A stretch of DNA of 64,000 nt from Ruminococcus sp. (GCA_017558505.1 JAFYUM010000049.1:1-64000), one strand, 5' to 3'; shown: positions 1-8,717, counted from the first letter of the stretch. Made by a program: numbers and translations. The notes: a model not told the origin generated them from the sequence alone.

Positions 1-2268
1 ACTACCACAACTACAACTACTACAACTACAACAAAGCCCACAACCACAACAACTACTACAACAACTACAACAAAGCCCACAACTACAACTACCACAACTA
101 CAACTACCACAACAACCACAACTACAACTACCACAACAACCACAACTACTACAACCACAACAAAGCCCACAACAACTACAACTACAACAACACAGCCAAG
201 AGGAAGCGTTTATATCAATATTGTTGATACAAACGGTACTCAGGTAAATGACTCTGTTCTTGTACTCAGCGGTACAGACGAAAGAGGAAATACAATCAGG
301 TTCAATAAGATAAATGTAATATTCGGCGAAAATGTAAACTTTATCGGCGACGGCAATCAGCTTAAGATTGTATCAGGCGATAGCCCAACATTTATCAAGA
401 ATCTCCCTGACGGTGAATATGTATTCCGCGAAACAGTATCTCCTGACGGCTATGAGCCTGCAAAGGATATCCGCTTTACAATTTCAAATGGTGAAGTTGT
501 TGGCAATATGGGCGATACAGTTACTCTTGTAGTAAAGGTTCTCGGCGAAGTTGAAATCAGCAAGCAGAATGCATTCGGCGAGGAAATCGTTGGTGCAGAG
601 CTTACTCTCACAGGTAAGGACGCTGACGGAAATGATATTGTATTTGCAATTGAAGACGTAAGAGTCGGAAGAAATGCACAGCTTTGCACATCGGAGGACA
701 GCACAGAGCTTAACTGGCTCAGCGGTTCAACTCCTACATTTGTAAAGAATCTCCCCGACGGTACATATGTACTCCACGAAGTAGCAGCTCCAAGCGGTTA
801 TGAGGTTACAACTGATATTACATTTACTGTTGAAAACGGTGTAATCAGCGGTGATGTAGGCGTTGACAGCACAAGCGTTACAATGATGGATGATATGATT
901 AAGACTGATGTAACAATCAGTAAGCAGAATGTTTTCAGCCAGGAAATTGCAGGTGCAACTCTTACACTTACAGGTGTTGACTTCACAGGCAGAAATGTTG
1001 ATTTCAACAGTGCAGATGTAACATTCGGCACAGGTGCAGAGCTTGTATCCGACGGCACAAAGCTTGTTTGGATTTCAGGTACAACAAGCACAAAGGTTAA
1101 TAATCTCCCCGACGGTACATACGTACTCCACGAGGAAGTTGCTCCAAGCGGATACCTCACAACAACAGACATCACATTCACAATTGAAAATGGTGTTGTA
1201 AGCGGTGAAGTAGGCGTTGAAAGCAATTCTGTAACAATGGTTGATGACATGATTCGCACAGATGTTGAAATCAGCAAGCAGAACCTCTATGGTACAGAAA
1301 TCGCAGGTGCTACACTTACACTTACAGGTGTGGATCTGGCTGGAAATAAGGTTACATTCTCAGAAGATGCTCTCGTACTCGGCAATAATGCAGAGTTTGT
1401 ATCTGACGGAAATGCTCTTACATTCATTTCAGGTACAACAGCTTCAATCGTTAAGAATCTCCCTGACGGTACATACGTACTCCATGAGGTTGCAGCACCC
1501 GACGGTTACGAGGTTGCAACAGACATAACATTCACAGTCAAGGACGGTAAGCTCAGCGGTGACGCAGGAGTTGAAAGCGATTCAGTTACAATGATGGATA
1601 ACATGACAGCTACTGATGTTTATATCAGCAAGCAGAATGTATTCAGTGAGGAAATTGCAGGTGCAACTCTTACACTCACAGGTGTTGACTTCACAGGCAA
1701 GGCAGTTCAGTTCACAGAAAATAATGTTGCATTCGGTGACGGTGCGAAGTTCGTATCAGACGGCGATGCTCTTACATTCGTTTCAGGAACAACTCCTACA
1801 CTTGTTAAGAATCTCCCGGACGGTACATACGTACTCCACGAGGTTGCAGCTCCTAATGGCTATGAGGTAGCAACAGATATCACATTTACAATCAAGGGCG
1901 GCAAGCTCAGCGGTGACGTTGGTGTTACAAGCACATCTGTTACTATGATTGATGAAATGATTGTTACTACGACAACAACTGCACCTACAACTACAGCAAC
2001 AACAACAACTACTACAGAGGCAACAACTACAACTACAGCTACGATAGACGGTGGTATGGTTTCAACTGATGAAACAACCACAACTACAACAGAAGAAACA
2101 ACAACTACAACTACTACAACAAAGAAAACAACAACTAAAAAGACAACAGCCAAGAGCAGTGATTCACCAAAGACAGGTGACGCAGGTTCAGCAATTCCTG
2201 TTCTTATGATTGCTATGGCAGCAGCAGGCGCATTCGTTCTCAGAAGAAAGAGAGAGGATGAGGAATAA
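1..2268 (+). CDS. Sortase-anchored surface protein with Cna-B/SpaA-like repeats (5' end outside window)
   Basis: The reading frame is open from base 1, so the N-terminus lies outside the window. The visible 755 residues start with Thr-rich tracts (residues 1-67). Five Ig-like repeats of about 115 residues follow, beginning near bases 205, 541, 907, 1261 and 1615; the first is divergent. Each has the SpaA/Cna-B signature: a Lys in ISKQN, NLPDGTYVLHE with a conserved Glu, AP-GY, and a final FTVENG-type strand. These residues could form intramolecular isopeptide bonds. A second Thr-rich stretch (about 656-720) leads to SPKTG (722-726), a hydrophobic segment and a basic-acidic tail, so the protein is probably wall-anchored. 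SPxTG resembles class B-type sortase signals rather than LPxTG. Likely role is adhesion or a surface stalk; the ligand is unknown. Confidence 0.85.
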   Translation, partial: TTTTTTTTTTTKPTTTTTTTTTTTKPTTTTTTTTTTTTTTTTTTTTTTTTTTTTKPTTTTTTTTQPRGSVYINIVDTNGTQVNDSVLVLSGTDERGNTIRFNKINVIFGENVNFIGDGNQLKIVSGDSPTFIKNLPDGEYVFRETVSPDGYEPAKDIRFTISNGEVVGNMGDTVTLVVKVLGEVEISKQNAFGEEIVGAELTLTGKDADGNDIVFAIEDVRVGRNAQLCTSEDSTELNWLSGSTPTFVKNLPDGTYVLHEVAAPSGYEVTTDITFTVENGVISGDVGVDSTSVTMMDDMIKTDVTISKQNVFSQEIAGATLTLTGVDFTGRNVDFNSADVTFGTGAELVSDGTKLVWISGTTSTKVNNLPDGTYVLHEEVAPSGYLTTTDITFTIENGVVSGEVGVESNSVTMVDDMIRTDVEISKQNLYGTEIAGATLTLTGVDLAGNKVTFSEDALVLGNNAEFVSDGNALTFISGTTASIVKNLPDGTYVLHEVAAPDGYEVATDITFTVKDGKLSGDAGVESDSVTMMDNMTATDVYISKQNVFSEEIAGATLTLTGVDFTGKAVQFTENNVAFGDGAKFVSDGDALTFVSGTTPTLVKNLPDGTYVLHEVAAPNGYEVATDITFTIKGGKLSGDVGVTSTSVTMIDEMIVTTTTTAPTTTATTTTTTEATTTTTATIDGGMVSTDETTTTTTEETTTTTTTTKKTTTKKTTAKSSDSPKTGDAGSAIPVLMIAMAAAGAFVLRRKREDEE

Positions 2269-2304
2269 TTCCTTAATCGTCTGACTGAAAAAAGCAATAA
2301 TATA

Positions 2305-2333
2305 TCCCCCTTCTCCGGAAGGGGGATTTTTTT
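2305..2333 (+). terminator. Intrinsic terminator of the surface protein gene
   Basis: An 8-bp stem (2306-2313 with 2318-2325) is followed by a run of Ts, 37 bases after the stop codon. Confidence 0.85.
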
Positions 2334-2342
2334 AAAAAAACC

Positions 2343-2371
2343 TTTACTTTTTCTAAAAGATGTTGTATAAT
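2343..2371 (+). promoter_or_regulatory. Promoter of the AIM24-family gene with a downstream inverted repeat
   Basis: TTTACT (2343-2348) and TATAAT (2366-2371) are separated by 17 bp. Just past the expected start site lies an inverted repeat, GACAGT (2382-2387) and ACTGTC (2394-2399), which could be an operator or a leader hairpin. Confidence 0.75.
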
Positions 2372-2432
2372 ATATTTGTCAGACAGTGAAATGACTGTCG
2401 GATAAATATTACATATATAGGGAGAAAAAATT

Positions 2433-3191
2433 ATGTACACAATCAAGAATTTCACAGACAATGATGATGTAAATATCATTGCACAGGCTGGTGCTTTTAC
2501 TGTTATCGAGTATAAGCGTGACCTCAGCGTAACACCTCAGACAGCGGCAACAGCATTTTTCAGTGCTCATATGAATGTCCGCAAGCGTCAGGTTATCTGC
2601 GACCTTAAAAAGGCTAATATAACAACGCAGGCAGGTGCTATGCAGTGGATGCTTGGCGATGTAAACGCTACAACAGGTATCAAGGGCGTGGGTGACCTTT
2701 TCGGTAAGGCTGTACGCGGAAAAATGACAGGAGAATCAGCAATCAAGCCTGAGTATACAGGTAACGGCGTACTCGTTTTAGAGCCTACTTATCGCTATCC
2801 CATTCTTCTCAATGCAGCTGAGTGGAACGGTTCTGTTGTCCTTGATGACGGACTTTTCCTTGCTTGTGATTCTGCATTACAGCATAAAGCTGTTATGAGA
2901 ACAAATCTTTCTTCAGCTGTTGCCGGCGGAGAAGGACTTTTCAACCTCAGCCTTAATGGTTCGGGATTTTTTGTGATTGAATCCGCTTGTCCAAAAGAGG
3001 AACTCATTGAGATTACTCTCGATAACGATGTGCTCAAGGTTGATGGAAACTTTGTTATCGCATGGAGCAATACACTGAATTTCACAGTTGAGCGTTCAGG
3101 AAAGAGCCTTCTCGGTTCTGCGGCATCAGGTGAAGGACTTGTAAATGTATACCGTGGTACAGGTAAGGTACTTATGATGCCTGTTAAGTAA
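2433..3191 (+). CDS. AIM24 family protein
   Basis: This 252-residue protein matches the AIM24/TIGR00266 family in overall pattern: an N-terminal Q-AGAFTVIEY-like strand, repeated glycine-rich turns (VAGGEGLFNL, GSGFFVIES, SGEGLVNVYRGTGKV) and a beta-rich fold throughout. The mitochondrial namesake affects inner-membrane organisation; the bacterial function is not established. No signal peptide is seen, so it is probably cytoplasmic. The ATG is preceded by AGGGAG at 2419-2424. It is a single-gene unit with its own promoter and terminator. Confidence 0.8.
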   Translation: MYTIKNFTDNDDVNIIAQAGAFTVIEYKRDLSVTPQTAATAFFSAHMNVRKRQVICDLKKANITTQAGAMQWMLGDVNATTGIKGVGDLFGKAVRGKMTGESAIKPEYTGNGVLVLEPTYRYPILLNAAEWNGSVVLDDGLFLACDSALQHKAVMRTNLSSAVAGGEGLFNLSLNGSGFFVIESACPKEELIEITLDNDVLKVDGNFVIAWSNTLNFTVERSGKSLLGSAASGEGLVNVYRGTGKVLMMPVK

Positions 3192-3213
3192 TTGAATATT
3201 TGTGGTTACATTG

Positions 3214-3240
3214 GGGGGCGGATTTTTATCCGCCCTCTTT
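3214..3240 (+). terminator. Intrinsic terminator after the AIM24 gene
   Basis: GGGCGGAT (3216-3223), four Ts and ATCCGCCC (3228-3235) form an 8-bp hairpin followed by TCTTT. Confidence 0.7.
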
Positions 3241-3247
3241 ACATTTT

Positions 3248-3256
3248 TGCTATAAT
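3248..3256 (+). promoter_or_regulatory. Extended -10 promoter for the isochorismatase-nth operon
   Basis: TGcTATAAT at 3248-3256 has no convincing -35 box. A second TATAAT follows at 3261-3266. Both lie just upstream of the GGAGGT ribosome site at 3294-3299. Confidence 0.45.
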
Positions 3257-3302
3257 GATGTATAATATAATTACAGATAAAATGGATTTTTTCGGAGGTT
3301 TT

Positions 3303-3836
3303 ATGGTACTTCTCGTAGTTGATACTCAAAAGGCAATAACCGACAGTGGAGTATATAAATTCGAGCAATTTGAGGCTAATATAGCGAAATTGATAGAGAC
3401 TGCACGAAAAAGCAGAATTGAAGTTATTTTTGTACGTCATGATGACGGTGCAGGTAATCCGCTGGCAAAAGGGAATGACGGTTTTGAAATATACGAAAAG
3501 TTTCAGCCTGTGCAAAATGAGCGCGTTTTTGATAAAACAGTAAACAGTGCTTTTAAAGATACAGGACTTGCTGAATATCTGAAAGGAAAAGACGAAAGTA
3601 CAATTATTATTGTCGGTTTGCAGACAGAATACTGTATTGATGCTACTATAAAGGCAGGGTTCGAACACGGCTTTAAAATTATAGTACCTGCAGACTGCAA
3701 CAGTACATTTGACAATAAATTTATGTCAGCAGAGCTGACGTACAACTACTACAACAATTTTATATGGGATAAAAGATATGCAGATTGTATTTCTTTTGAG
3801 AAAATGGTTAAAATGCTACAGGCGGTGGTAAAATGA
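3303..3836 (+). CDS. Isochorismatase-family cysteine hydrolase
   Basis: A 177-residue cysteine hydrolase of the isochorismatase/nicotinamidase superfamily. The Asp-Lys-Cys triad is visible: D7 in LLVVDTQ, K78 in the FDKTVNSAF motif, and C111 in VGLQTEYCID. Substrates in this family include isochorismate, nicotinamide and other amides; the exact one cannot be read from sequence. The ATG at 3303 follows GGAGGT (3294-3299); an earlier in-frame ATG at 3192 has no ribosome site and overlaps the preceding terminator. The stop overlaps the next start (ATGA), indicating translational coupling. It heads a four-gene operon ending with yjbQ. Confidence 0.85.
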   Translation: MVLLVVDTQKAITDSGVYKFEQFEANIAKLIETARKSRIEVIFVRHDDGAGNPLAKGNDGFEIYEKFQPVQNERVFDKTVNSAFKDTGLAEYLKGKDESTIIIVGLQTEYCIDATIKAGFEHGFKIIVPADCNSTFDNKFMSAELTYNYYNNFIWDKRYADCISFEKMVKMLQAVVK

Positions 3837-4219
3837 CGGCATACCTAAAAAAATATATGGAAGAAACACAGCGGCGGCTCAGAAACTATGCCGACTTGGC
3901 TGAACTGGAAGAAATATTTCTGGAGCACAAGGATAAAATCTCCTTTATGCAGCACGAAAGAATTGTTCATTTTCTTGTGACAATGATGTTTGCAATAGTC
4001 CTTGCCATATTCATATGTGCGTTTTTATTGACCGAAAATCCTGCGCTTTTTATCCTTGTAATCATAATAATGATACTGCTGGGATTTTACATAAAGCACT
4101 ATTACTTTCTTGAAAATACCGTTCAGGAGATGTATAAAATATATGATGAAATGCTGATTTTACGCAAAAAGGAGGCTGACGGCGATGACGAAAAAAGAAA
4201 TAGCGCGTCTTGCCTGTGA
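3833..4219 (+). CDS. Small two-TM membrane protein
   Basis: I do not recognise this 128-residue protein. It has a charged N-terminal helical part (about 1-45), two closely spaced hydrophobic segments (about 47-66 and 70-88) and a charged C-terminal helix, so both ends are probably cytoplasmic. It overlaps the upstream hydrolase by 4 bp and the downstream nth gene by 35 bp. The nth ribosome site (aaaggagg, near 4169-4176) lies inside its coding sequence, so the two are tightly linked. Confidence 0.7.
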   Translation: MTAYLKKYMEETQRRLRNYADLAELEEIFLEHKDKISFMQHERIVHFLVTMMFAIVLAIFICAFLLTENPALFILVIIIMILLGFYIKHYYFLENTVQEMYKIYDEMLILRKKEADGDDEKRNSASCL

Positions 4220-4820
4220 GGAACTGCAAAAAATTTACCCCGATGTCAAATGCTCACTTGACTATACAAAGCCTTACGAGCTTATGATTGGCGCAAGGCT
4301 GGCGGCTCAATGCACTGACGCAAGGGTAAATGTCGTTACAAGGACTCTTTTCAAGAAATATCCTGATTTGCAATCCTTTGCCAACGCTGATATTGAGGAG
4401 CTTGAACAGGACGTAAAGCCCTGTGGATTTTATCATACCAAAGCAAAGAGCATCAAGGAAATGGCAAATCAGCTTATAAATAATTTTGGCGGCGAAGTTC
4501 CCGACACTATGGAGGAGTTGCTGACGCTTTCGGGAATAGGCAGAAAGACCGCAAATCTTATGCTTGGGGATATTTTCGGCAAGCCTGCAATTGTAACAGA
4601 TACCCACTGCATACGCATTACAGGGCGGCTCGGACTTACGAAAAATAAAGAGCCTGCAAAGGTTGAAGCGGATCTGGTGAAGCTGATTCCGCCTGAAAAT
4701 TCAAGTCATTTCTGTCATCAGATTGTGGAATTCGGCAGAGATATATGCAGTGCAAGAAAGCCAAAATGCGGTGAATGTCCGCTGAATTATTTTTGCAAAT
4801 ATTATGGAGGTAAAAAATAA
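4185..4820 (+). CDS. nth: Endonuclease III (DNA glycosylase/AP lyase)
   Basis: The 211-residue protein has the full endonuclease III signature. The helix-hairpin-helix is LSGIGRKTA (115-123) with catalytic Lys121. Asp139 of the VTDTH motif is present. The C-terminal iron-sulfur cluster ligands are Cys188, Cys195, Cys198 and Cys204 in the C-X6-C-X2-C-X5-C spacing. It removes oxidised pyrimidines and nicks the abasic site in base excision repair. Length is normal for the family. Its stop overlaps the yjbQ start by one base. Confidence 0.95.
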   Translation: MTKKEIARLACEELQKIYPDVKCSLDYTKPYELMIGARLAAQCTDARVNVVTRTLFKKYPDLQSFANADIEELEQDVKPCGFYHTKAKSIKEMANQLINNFGGEVPDTMEELLTLSGIGRKTANLMLGDIFGKPAIVTDTHCIRITGRLGLTKNKEPAKVEADLVKLIPPENSSHFCHQIVEFGRDICSARKPKCGECPLNYFCKYYGGKK

Positions 4821-5209
4821 TGCTTTTTACATTTCAGCTTAAAACTCCCGCGCAGGGACTTATGAATATTACTCCCGAGGTTGAGGAGGCTATCAAGGAA
4901 AGCGGTGTACTGGAGGGAATTTGTGTCATATTCTGCCCTCATACCACAGCGGCAATAACTATAAATGAAAACGCTGATCCCGATGTGAAATCCGATTTTA
5001 TCAAGGGAATGGATAGGTTTTTTCCGGATTTAAGAGAATTTCAGCATTGTGAGGGGAATTCCGACGCACATATCAAATCGTCGGCGGTTGGAGCGAGTGA
5101 AACTGTTATTATAAAAGGCGGCAGACCGCTTCTGGGTACATGGCAGGATATTTATTTCTGTGAATTTGACGGCCCGAGAAACAGAAAATTCTATGTCAAG
5201 GTTATGTGA
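4820..5209 (+). CDS. yjbQ: YjbQ/UPF0047 family protein
   Basis: This 129-residue protein has the UPF0047 hallmarks: HTTAAITINENADPDV near residue 40, the GNSDAHIKSS motif and the C-terminal GTWQDIYFCEFDGPRNRK. Conserved His and Asp residues form the presumed active site. E. coli YjbQ has weak thiamine-phosphate synthase activity, but the physiological role is uncertain. It is the last gene of the operon, coupled to nth through a TAATG overlap. Confidence 0.9.
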   Translation: MLFTFQLKTPAQGLMNITPEVEEAIKESGVLEGICVIFCPHTTAAITINENADPDVKSDFIKGMDRFFPDLREFQHCEGNSDAHIKSSAVGASETVIIKGGRPLLGTWQDIYFCEFDGPRNRKFYVKVM

Positions 5210-5285
5210 TTGGTTATTCTTGAAATTACTTTTAAGAGGCTGTGAACAGAAAATTAACAACACTTTTTGATTTAATAAGAATTTA

Positions 5286-5330
5286 AGCTGTGTTTTTGCG
5301 AAATATCCAAAAGCACGGCTTTTTATTTGT
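5286..5330 (+). terminator. Probable terminator of the nth-yjbQ operon
   Basis: A 10-bp stem with some G-U pairs (5286-5295 with 5313-5322) and a 17-nt loop is followed by TTT-ATTT. The rest of the 5210-5378 gap shows nothing else convincing. Confidence 0.55.
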
Positions 5331-5378
5331 ATATGTCTACAAAATTCAAAAAATACCTTAAATTTCAGCTTAAAACAC

Positions 5379-5408
5379 TTGATTTCTGCCTAAATGATAT
5401 AGTATAAT
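5379..5408 (+). promoter_or_regulatory. Promoter of the GH26 mannanase gene
   Basis: TTGATT (5379-5384) and TATAAT (5403-5408) are 18 bp apart, predicting a start near 5415 and a leader of about 85 nt. Confidence 0.75.
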
Positions 5409-5411
5409 TAA

Positions 5412-5479
5412 AGTACGTAGTAAGGCGTACTCATGGGATAAGGTATGCCGAACAGTTCGGACAGTACTGCATTGCTGTC
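5412..5479 (+). promoter_or_regulatory. Triple-hairpin 5' leader of the GH26 gene
   Basis: Three consecutive perfect stems fill the leader: 5412-5417 with 5426-5431, 5448-5452 with 5456-5460, and 5460-5464 with 5475-5479. The ribosome site at 5485-5490 stays free. The arrangement suggests mRNA stabilisation or regulation. Confidence 0.5.
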
Positions 5480-5498
5480 ATTATGGAGGGAATTAACC

Positions 5499-7814
5499 AT
5501 GCACAATTTATTTATGAAAAAAACGGGTGCTGCAATTATGGCAGCCGCCATGGCTATTAACGGTTCTGTTGTTTCTGCCTTTACCGTTAATGCCGCAGAC
5601 GCACAGAAGTATGAATTTGAAAACGCAACTCTTACGGGTACAATTACATCTGCTTCAGAATCAGGAGCAAGCGGCGGTAAGGTAGCGTATATGACAGAGG
5701 ACGGTACAATTACCGTTGATGTAGAAGTACCTGCAACAGGTATGTACAAGCTTACAATCTACGCTTATGGTGTAGGCGGCGGAAAAATTCAGAATTTAGC
5801 CGTAAATGGTGTAGACCAGGCACAAATCAGCATAGCACAGGGTGAATTTACACCCGTTTCCTTATCTGTAAAGCTGGAAAAGGGAAATAATACCGTTACT
5901 ATCAGCAAGTCGTGGGGCTGGACAAAGTTCGATTATATGACAGTTGAGGAAGCAACACTTTCTCCCATAACAGCTTCACAGACAACCCCCTGCGATATTA
6001 ATGCTATTCCTGAGGCATATTCTCTTATGGAATATTTTGCAGAGGTTTATGGTGACCATATAATTTCAGGTCAGCAGGAAATCTATTCCAATGGTCCTCA
6101 TGGTCTTGAATATGAGTTTGAATATCTTGAGGAGCTTACAGGGGAGCTTCCTGCTATAAGAGGCTTTGACTACGGTAATTTCTGTTGTCCTGCATTCGGA
6201 AGTGATGACGGCTCGACAGAGCGTATTATTGACTGGGTAAAGAACAAGAAGGGTATTGCTACATCCTCATTCCACCTTAATGTACCAAAAGATTTTGCAA
6301 GCTATACTATAGGCGACAGAATTGACTGGGCACAGACTACATACGGTGCAAAGGATACAGACTTTTCACCCTCAAAGGCGGCTACACCGGGTACAAAGGA
6401 AAATGAGTACTTTATGCAGGCACTGACTATTCTTGCTGCAGAATTTAAAAAGCTTGAAGCAGAGGGCATTCCTGTTCTCTGGCGTCCTCATCATGAGGCA
6501 GAGGGCTCAGGCGGAGAGTCAGGCTCATGGTTCTGGTGGGGCAGAGAGGGTTCAGAGGCTTACAAGAAGCTCTGGATTTACACATATGAAACTCTTACAA
6601 ATGAGTTTGAATGTCACAATCTTATCTGGGAGTGGAACAGCTATAACTACGAATATTCACAGGACTGGTATCCTGGAGATGAGTATGTTGATATTATAGG
6701 CTACGATAAGTACAACTGTACAGACTGGTCAACAGGTTCCGCTGTTCTTAAGCATAACGACAGTGCTATCGGTTCTACATTCTACGGAATTATGGACAAA
6801 TACGACAGCACAAAAATGGTTGCGCTTACAGAAAATGACAGCTTTTCAACTGTTGATAACCTTGTAGGCGAAAAGGCTGGCTGGCTCTATTTCTGTACAT
6901 GGTATGACGGTGGAAGCGATGATACAAACTTCCTTACAAACCCTGTATTCAATACGAAGGAAGATACAATTGAGATGTATCAGAGTGAATATTGTATTAC
7001 TCTTGATGAGCTCCCTGCTGATCTCTATTTGAGAGATGTGGAGCCTGTAGATCCTGCACTCACAACAACCAAATCTACAACAAAACCTACAACAACTACT
7101 ACACGTGCGACTACAGAGGCTGATCCCAACAAGAATTACGGTACTGTAAAGTATGACAAGACAACAAAGAATTATAAGATAACACTTCCCGAAGTTGCTG
7201 ATGAATTTTACATCAATGTAGAGCTTCCCGAAGGCGTGACATATGCTAACGGCGGACTTGGTGTTTCTATTCCTCTTGATGGTGAGTATTACTGGGTAAA
7301 CCTTCAGTGGGAGGCAAAAAAGAGCGGTTCTGTCAAAATCAATGTACAGGATAATTTCCTTAACTGTTCAATCGGTACAGATGAAATTGATGATGAAGCT
7401 ATTATCGAAAAGGTAAAGGCAGAGCTCGGAAAGACAGATACATATGAGGGGCAGATATGGTATGCTGACAAAAATGGTACAGCACTTACTGATTTATCAG
7501 GTGTACAGATTATTGACGCATATCTGCTGAAAGCTGATTCCGATGTTACAACGGTAACACCTACAACGCCTTCAAATCCTGCTGTTGAAGCTACTCTTGT
7601 AGGTGATGCAAACAATGACGGTGTTGTTTCAATTGCCGACGCTGCAGCTATTTTCCAGTCTATCGGAAATGCTGACAAGTACAGTTTATCAGAGCAGGGT
7701 GCAGCAAATGCTGATTGCTGCGACACGGGCGACGGTATAACAGCTGCCGACGGTCTGGCAATTCAGAAGCTTGATGCAAAGCTTATTGACAAGCTTCCTG
7801 TAAAGAGTTCATAA
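5499..7814 (+). CDS. Cellulosomal GH26 beta-mannanase with CBM35 and dockerin
   Basis: A 771-residue secreted enzyme. A signal peptide (about 1-33, ending near VNAADA) is followed by a CBM35-like beta-sandwich (about 35-150). The GH26 domain (about 160-500) has acid/base Glu333 in WRPHHEAEG and candidate nucleophile Glu445 in ALTEND. A Thr-rich linker (about 523-540), an unassigned beta-rich module (about 543-680) and a C-terminal dockerin (about 700-765, GDANNDGVVSIADA) follow. It should hydrolyse mannans while docked to a scaffoldin. The ATG at 5499 fits GGAGGG at 5485-5490; an earlier ATG at 5445 would put a polar extension before the signal peptide and lies in the hairpin leader. Dockerin loop 2 has 13 residues. 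Confidence 0.9.
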   Translation: MHNLFMKKTGAAIMAAAMAINGSVVSAFTVNAADAQKYEFENATLTGTITSASESGASGGKVAYMTEDGTITVDVEVPATGMYKLTIYAYGVGGGKIQNLAVNGVDQAQISIAQGEFTPVSLSVKLEKGNNTVTISKSWGWTKFDYMTVEEATLSPITASQTTPCDINAIPEAYSLMEYFAEVYGDHIISGQQEIYSNGPHGLEYEFEYLEELTGELPAIRGFDYGNFCCPAFGSDDGSTERIIDWVKNKKGIATSSFHLNVPKDFASYTIGDRIDWAQTTYGAKDTDFSPSKAATPGTKENEYFMQALTILAAEFKKLEAEGIPVLWRPHHEAEGSGGESGSWFWWGREGSEAYKKLWIYTYETLTNEFECHNLIWEWNSYNYEYSQDWYPGDEYVDIIGYDKYNCTDWSTGSAVLKHNDSAIGSTFYGIMDKYDSTKMVALTENDSFSTVDNLVGEKAGWLYFCTWYDGGSDDTNFLTNPVFNTKEDTIEMYQSEYCITLDELPADLYLRDVEPVDPALTTTKSTTKPTTTTTRATTEADPNKNYGTVKYDKTTKNYKITLPEVADEFYINVELPEGVTYANGGLGVSIPLDGEYYWVNLQWEAKKSGSVKINVQDNFLNCSIGTDEIDDEAIIEKVKAELGKTDTYEGQIWYADKNGTALTDLSGVQIIDAYLLKADSDVTTVTPTTPSNPAVEATLVGDANNDGVVSIADAAAIFQSIGNADKYSLSEQGAANADCCDTGDGITAADGLAIQKLDAKLIDKLPVKSS

Positions 7815-7836
7815 TTTCTATACCCCTATAATACAG

Positions 7837-7868
7837 AACACGAGTCAGAGTAATCCGACTCGTGTTTT
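7837..7868 (+). terminator. Terminator between GH26 and coaX
   Basis: A 9-bp perfect stem (7838-7846 with 7857-7865) is followed by Ts. It lies between convergent genes and may act from both sides. Confidence 0.8.
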
Positions 7869-7869
7869 C

Positions 7870-8640
7870 TTATTTTTTATTTTTACGATAAATAATTGTA
7901 AGACCACGGATAAGGAGATTATTGTCAACGTGCACAGTCTTTTTGCAAAGGGGAATTACAGTTGAAGCAAGTCCACCTGTGGCAACGGCAGTACACGGCT
8001 CTCCCAGTTCTTCCTCAATACGCTCAATTATGCCGTCAATTGCACAGGCGTTTGAGAATAATGCACCGCTTTTCATGCAGTCAATTGTATTTGTGCCGAT
8101 AATATTGGGCGGCAGTTCAAAATCAATCTTCGGCAATTGTGCTGTACGTTGTATAAGAGCATCAGCAGCAACGCCCATGCCTGTCATAATAAGTCCGCCA
8201 AGATAGTTCTTGTTTTTATCAACAACAGAAATAGTTGTTGCAGTTCCCATATCAATGATAATCAGCGGAACAGGATAAGAGTTTATAGCAGCAACAGCAT
8301 CAACTGCCTGATCACAGCCAAGCTGCTTTGGGTTGTCGATAAGAATATTCAGACCTGTTTTCACTCCCGGACCCGCTACCATAACATCAACCCCGAAAAG
8401 CTTTTGTATAGCCTCTTTTACGGTGTTCGTCACCGATGGAACAACAGAGGACATAACAGCGTCAGCTATTTCTTCACAGCGGAAATTATTCATTTCAAGG
8501 AGCGTTTTGATAAGTACGGCATATTCTGCCGCGGTTGCATTGTGATTAGTGGAAATTCTCTCGAATACCACAATTTCATTGTTATCGTCCACACAGCCGA
8601 AAACTATATTTGTATTGCCTATATCTACGGCTAAAAGCAT
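7870..8640 (-). CDS. coaX: Type III pantothenate kinase
   Basis: The 256-residue protein starts with MLLAVDIGNTN, the phosphate-binding Asp-rich motif of type III pantothenate kinases, and has the internal CDQAVDAVAA and IIDMGTATT motifs of the ASKHA fold. It phosphorylates pantothenate, the first committed step of CoA synthesis. The start at 8640 has AGGAGGT about 8 bases upstream; an ATG 30 bases earlier would overlap that ribosome site. It is divergent from coaBC, which performs the next two CoA steps. Confidence 0.95.
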   Translation of the reverse strand: MLLAVDIGNTNIVFGCVDDNNEIVVFERISTNHNATAAEYAVLIKTLLEMNNFRCEEIADAVMSSVVPSVTNTVKEAIQKLFGVDVMVAGPGVKTGLNILIDNPKQLGCDQAVDAVAAINSYPVPLIIIDMGTATTISVVDKNKNYLGGLIMTGMGVAADALIQRTAQLPKIDFELPPNIIGTNTIDCMKSGALFSNACAIDGIIERIEEELGEPCTAVATGGLASTVIPLCKKTVHVDNNLLIRGLTIIYRKNKK

Positions 8641-8708
8641 AATTTTATACCTCCTGTTCTGGGGCAGCACGGTACAGGGTTAAAGTTGTGTTGCCTTTTA
8701 ATAATTAT

Positions 8709-8717
8709 ATTATATCA
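8709..8717 (-). promoter_or_regulatory. Extended -10 promoter of coaX
   Basis: On the minus strand TGaTATAAT reads from 8717 to 8709. No good -35 box is visible. Confidence 0.5.

Noticed and set aside
1..195. Short tandem repeats of ACA/ACT/ACC as a satellite or CRISPR-like array
   Set aside because: They are in-frame Thr codons of a linker; there are no spacers.
798..1277. Minus-strand ORF of 159 codons
   Set aside because: Shadow of the repeat-containing surface protein; no ribosome site and low-complexity composition.
3192..3302. Longer N-terminus for the isochorismatase-like protein
   Set aside because: The first 37 codons cover the preceding terminator and the promoter, and the ATG at 3303 has a good ribosome site.
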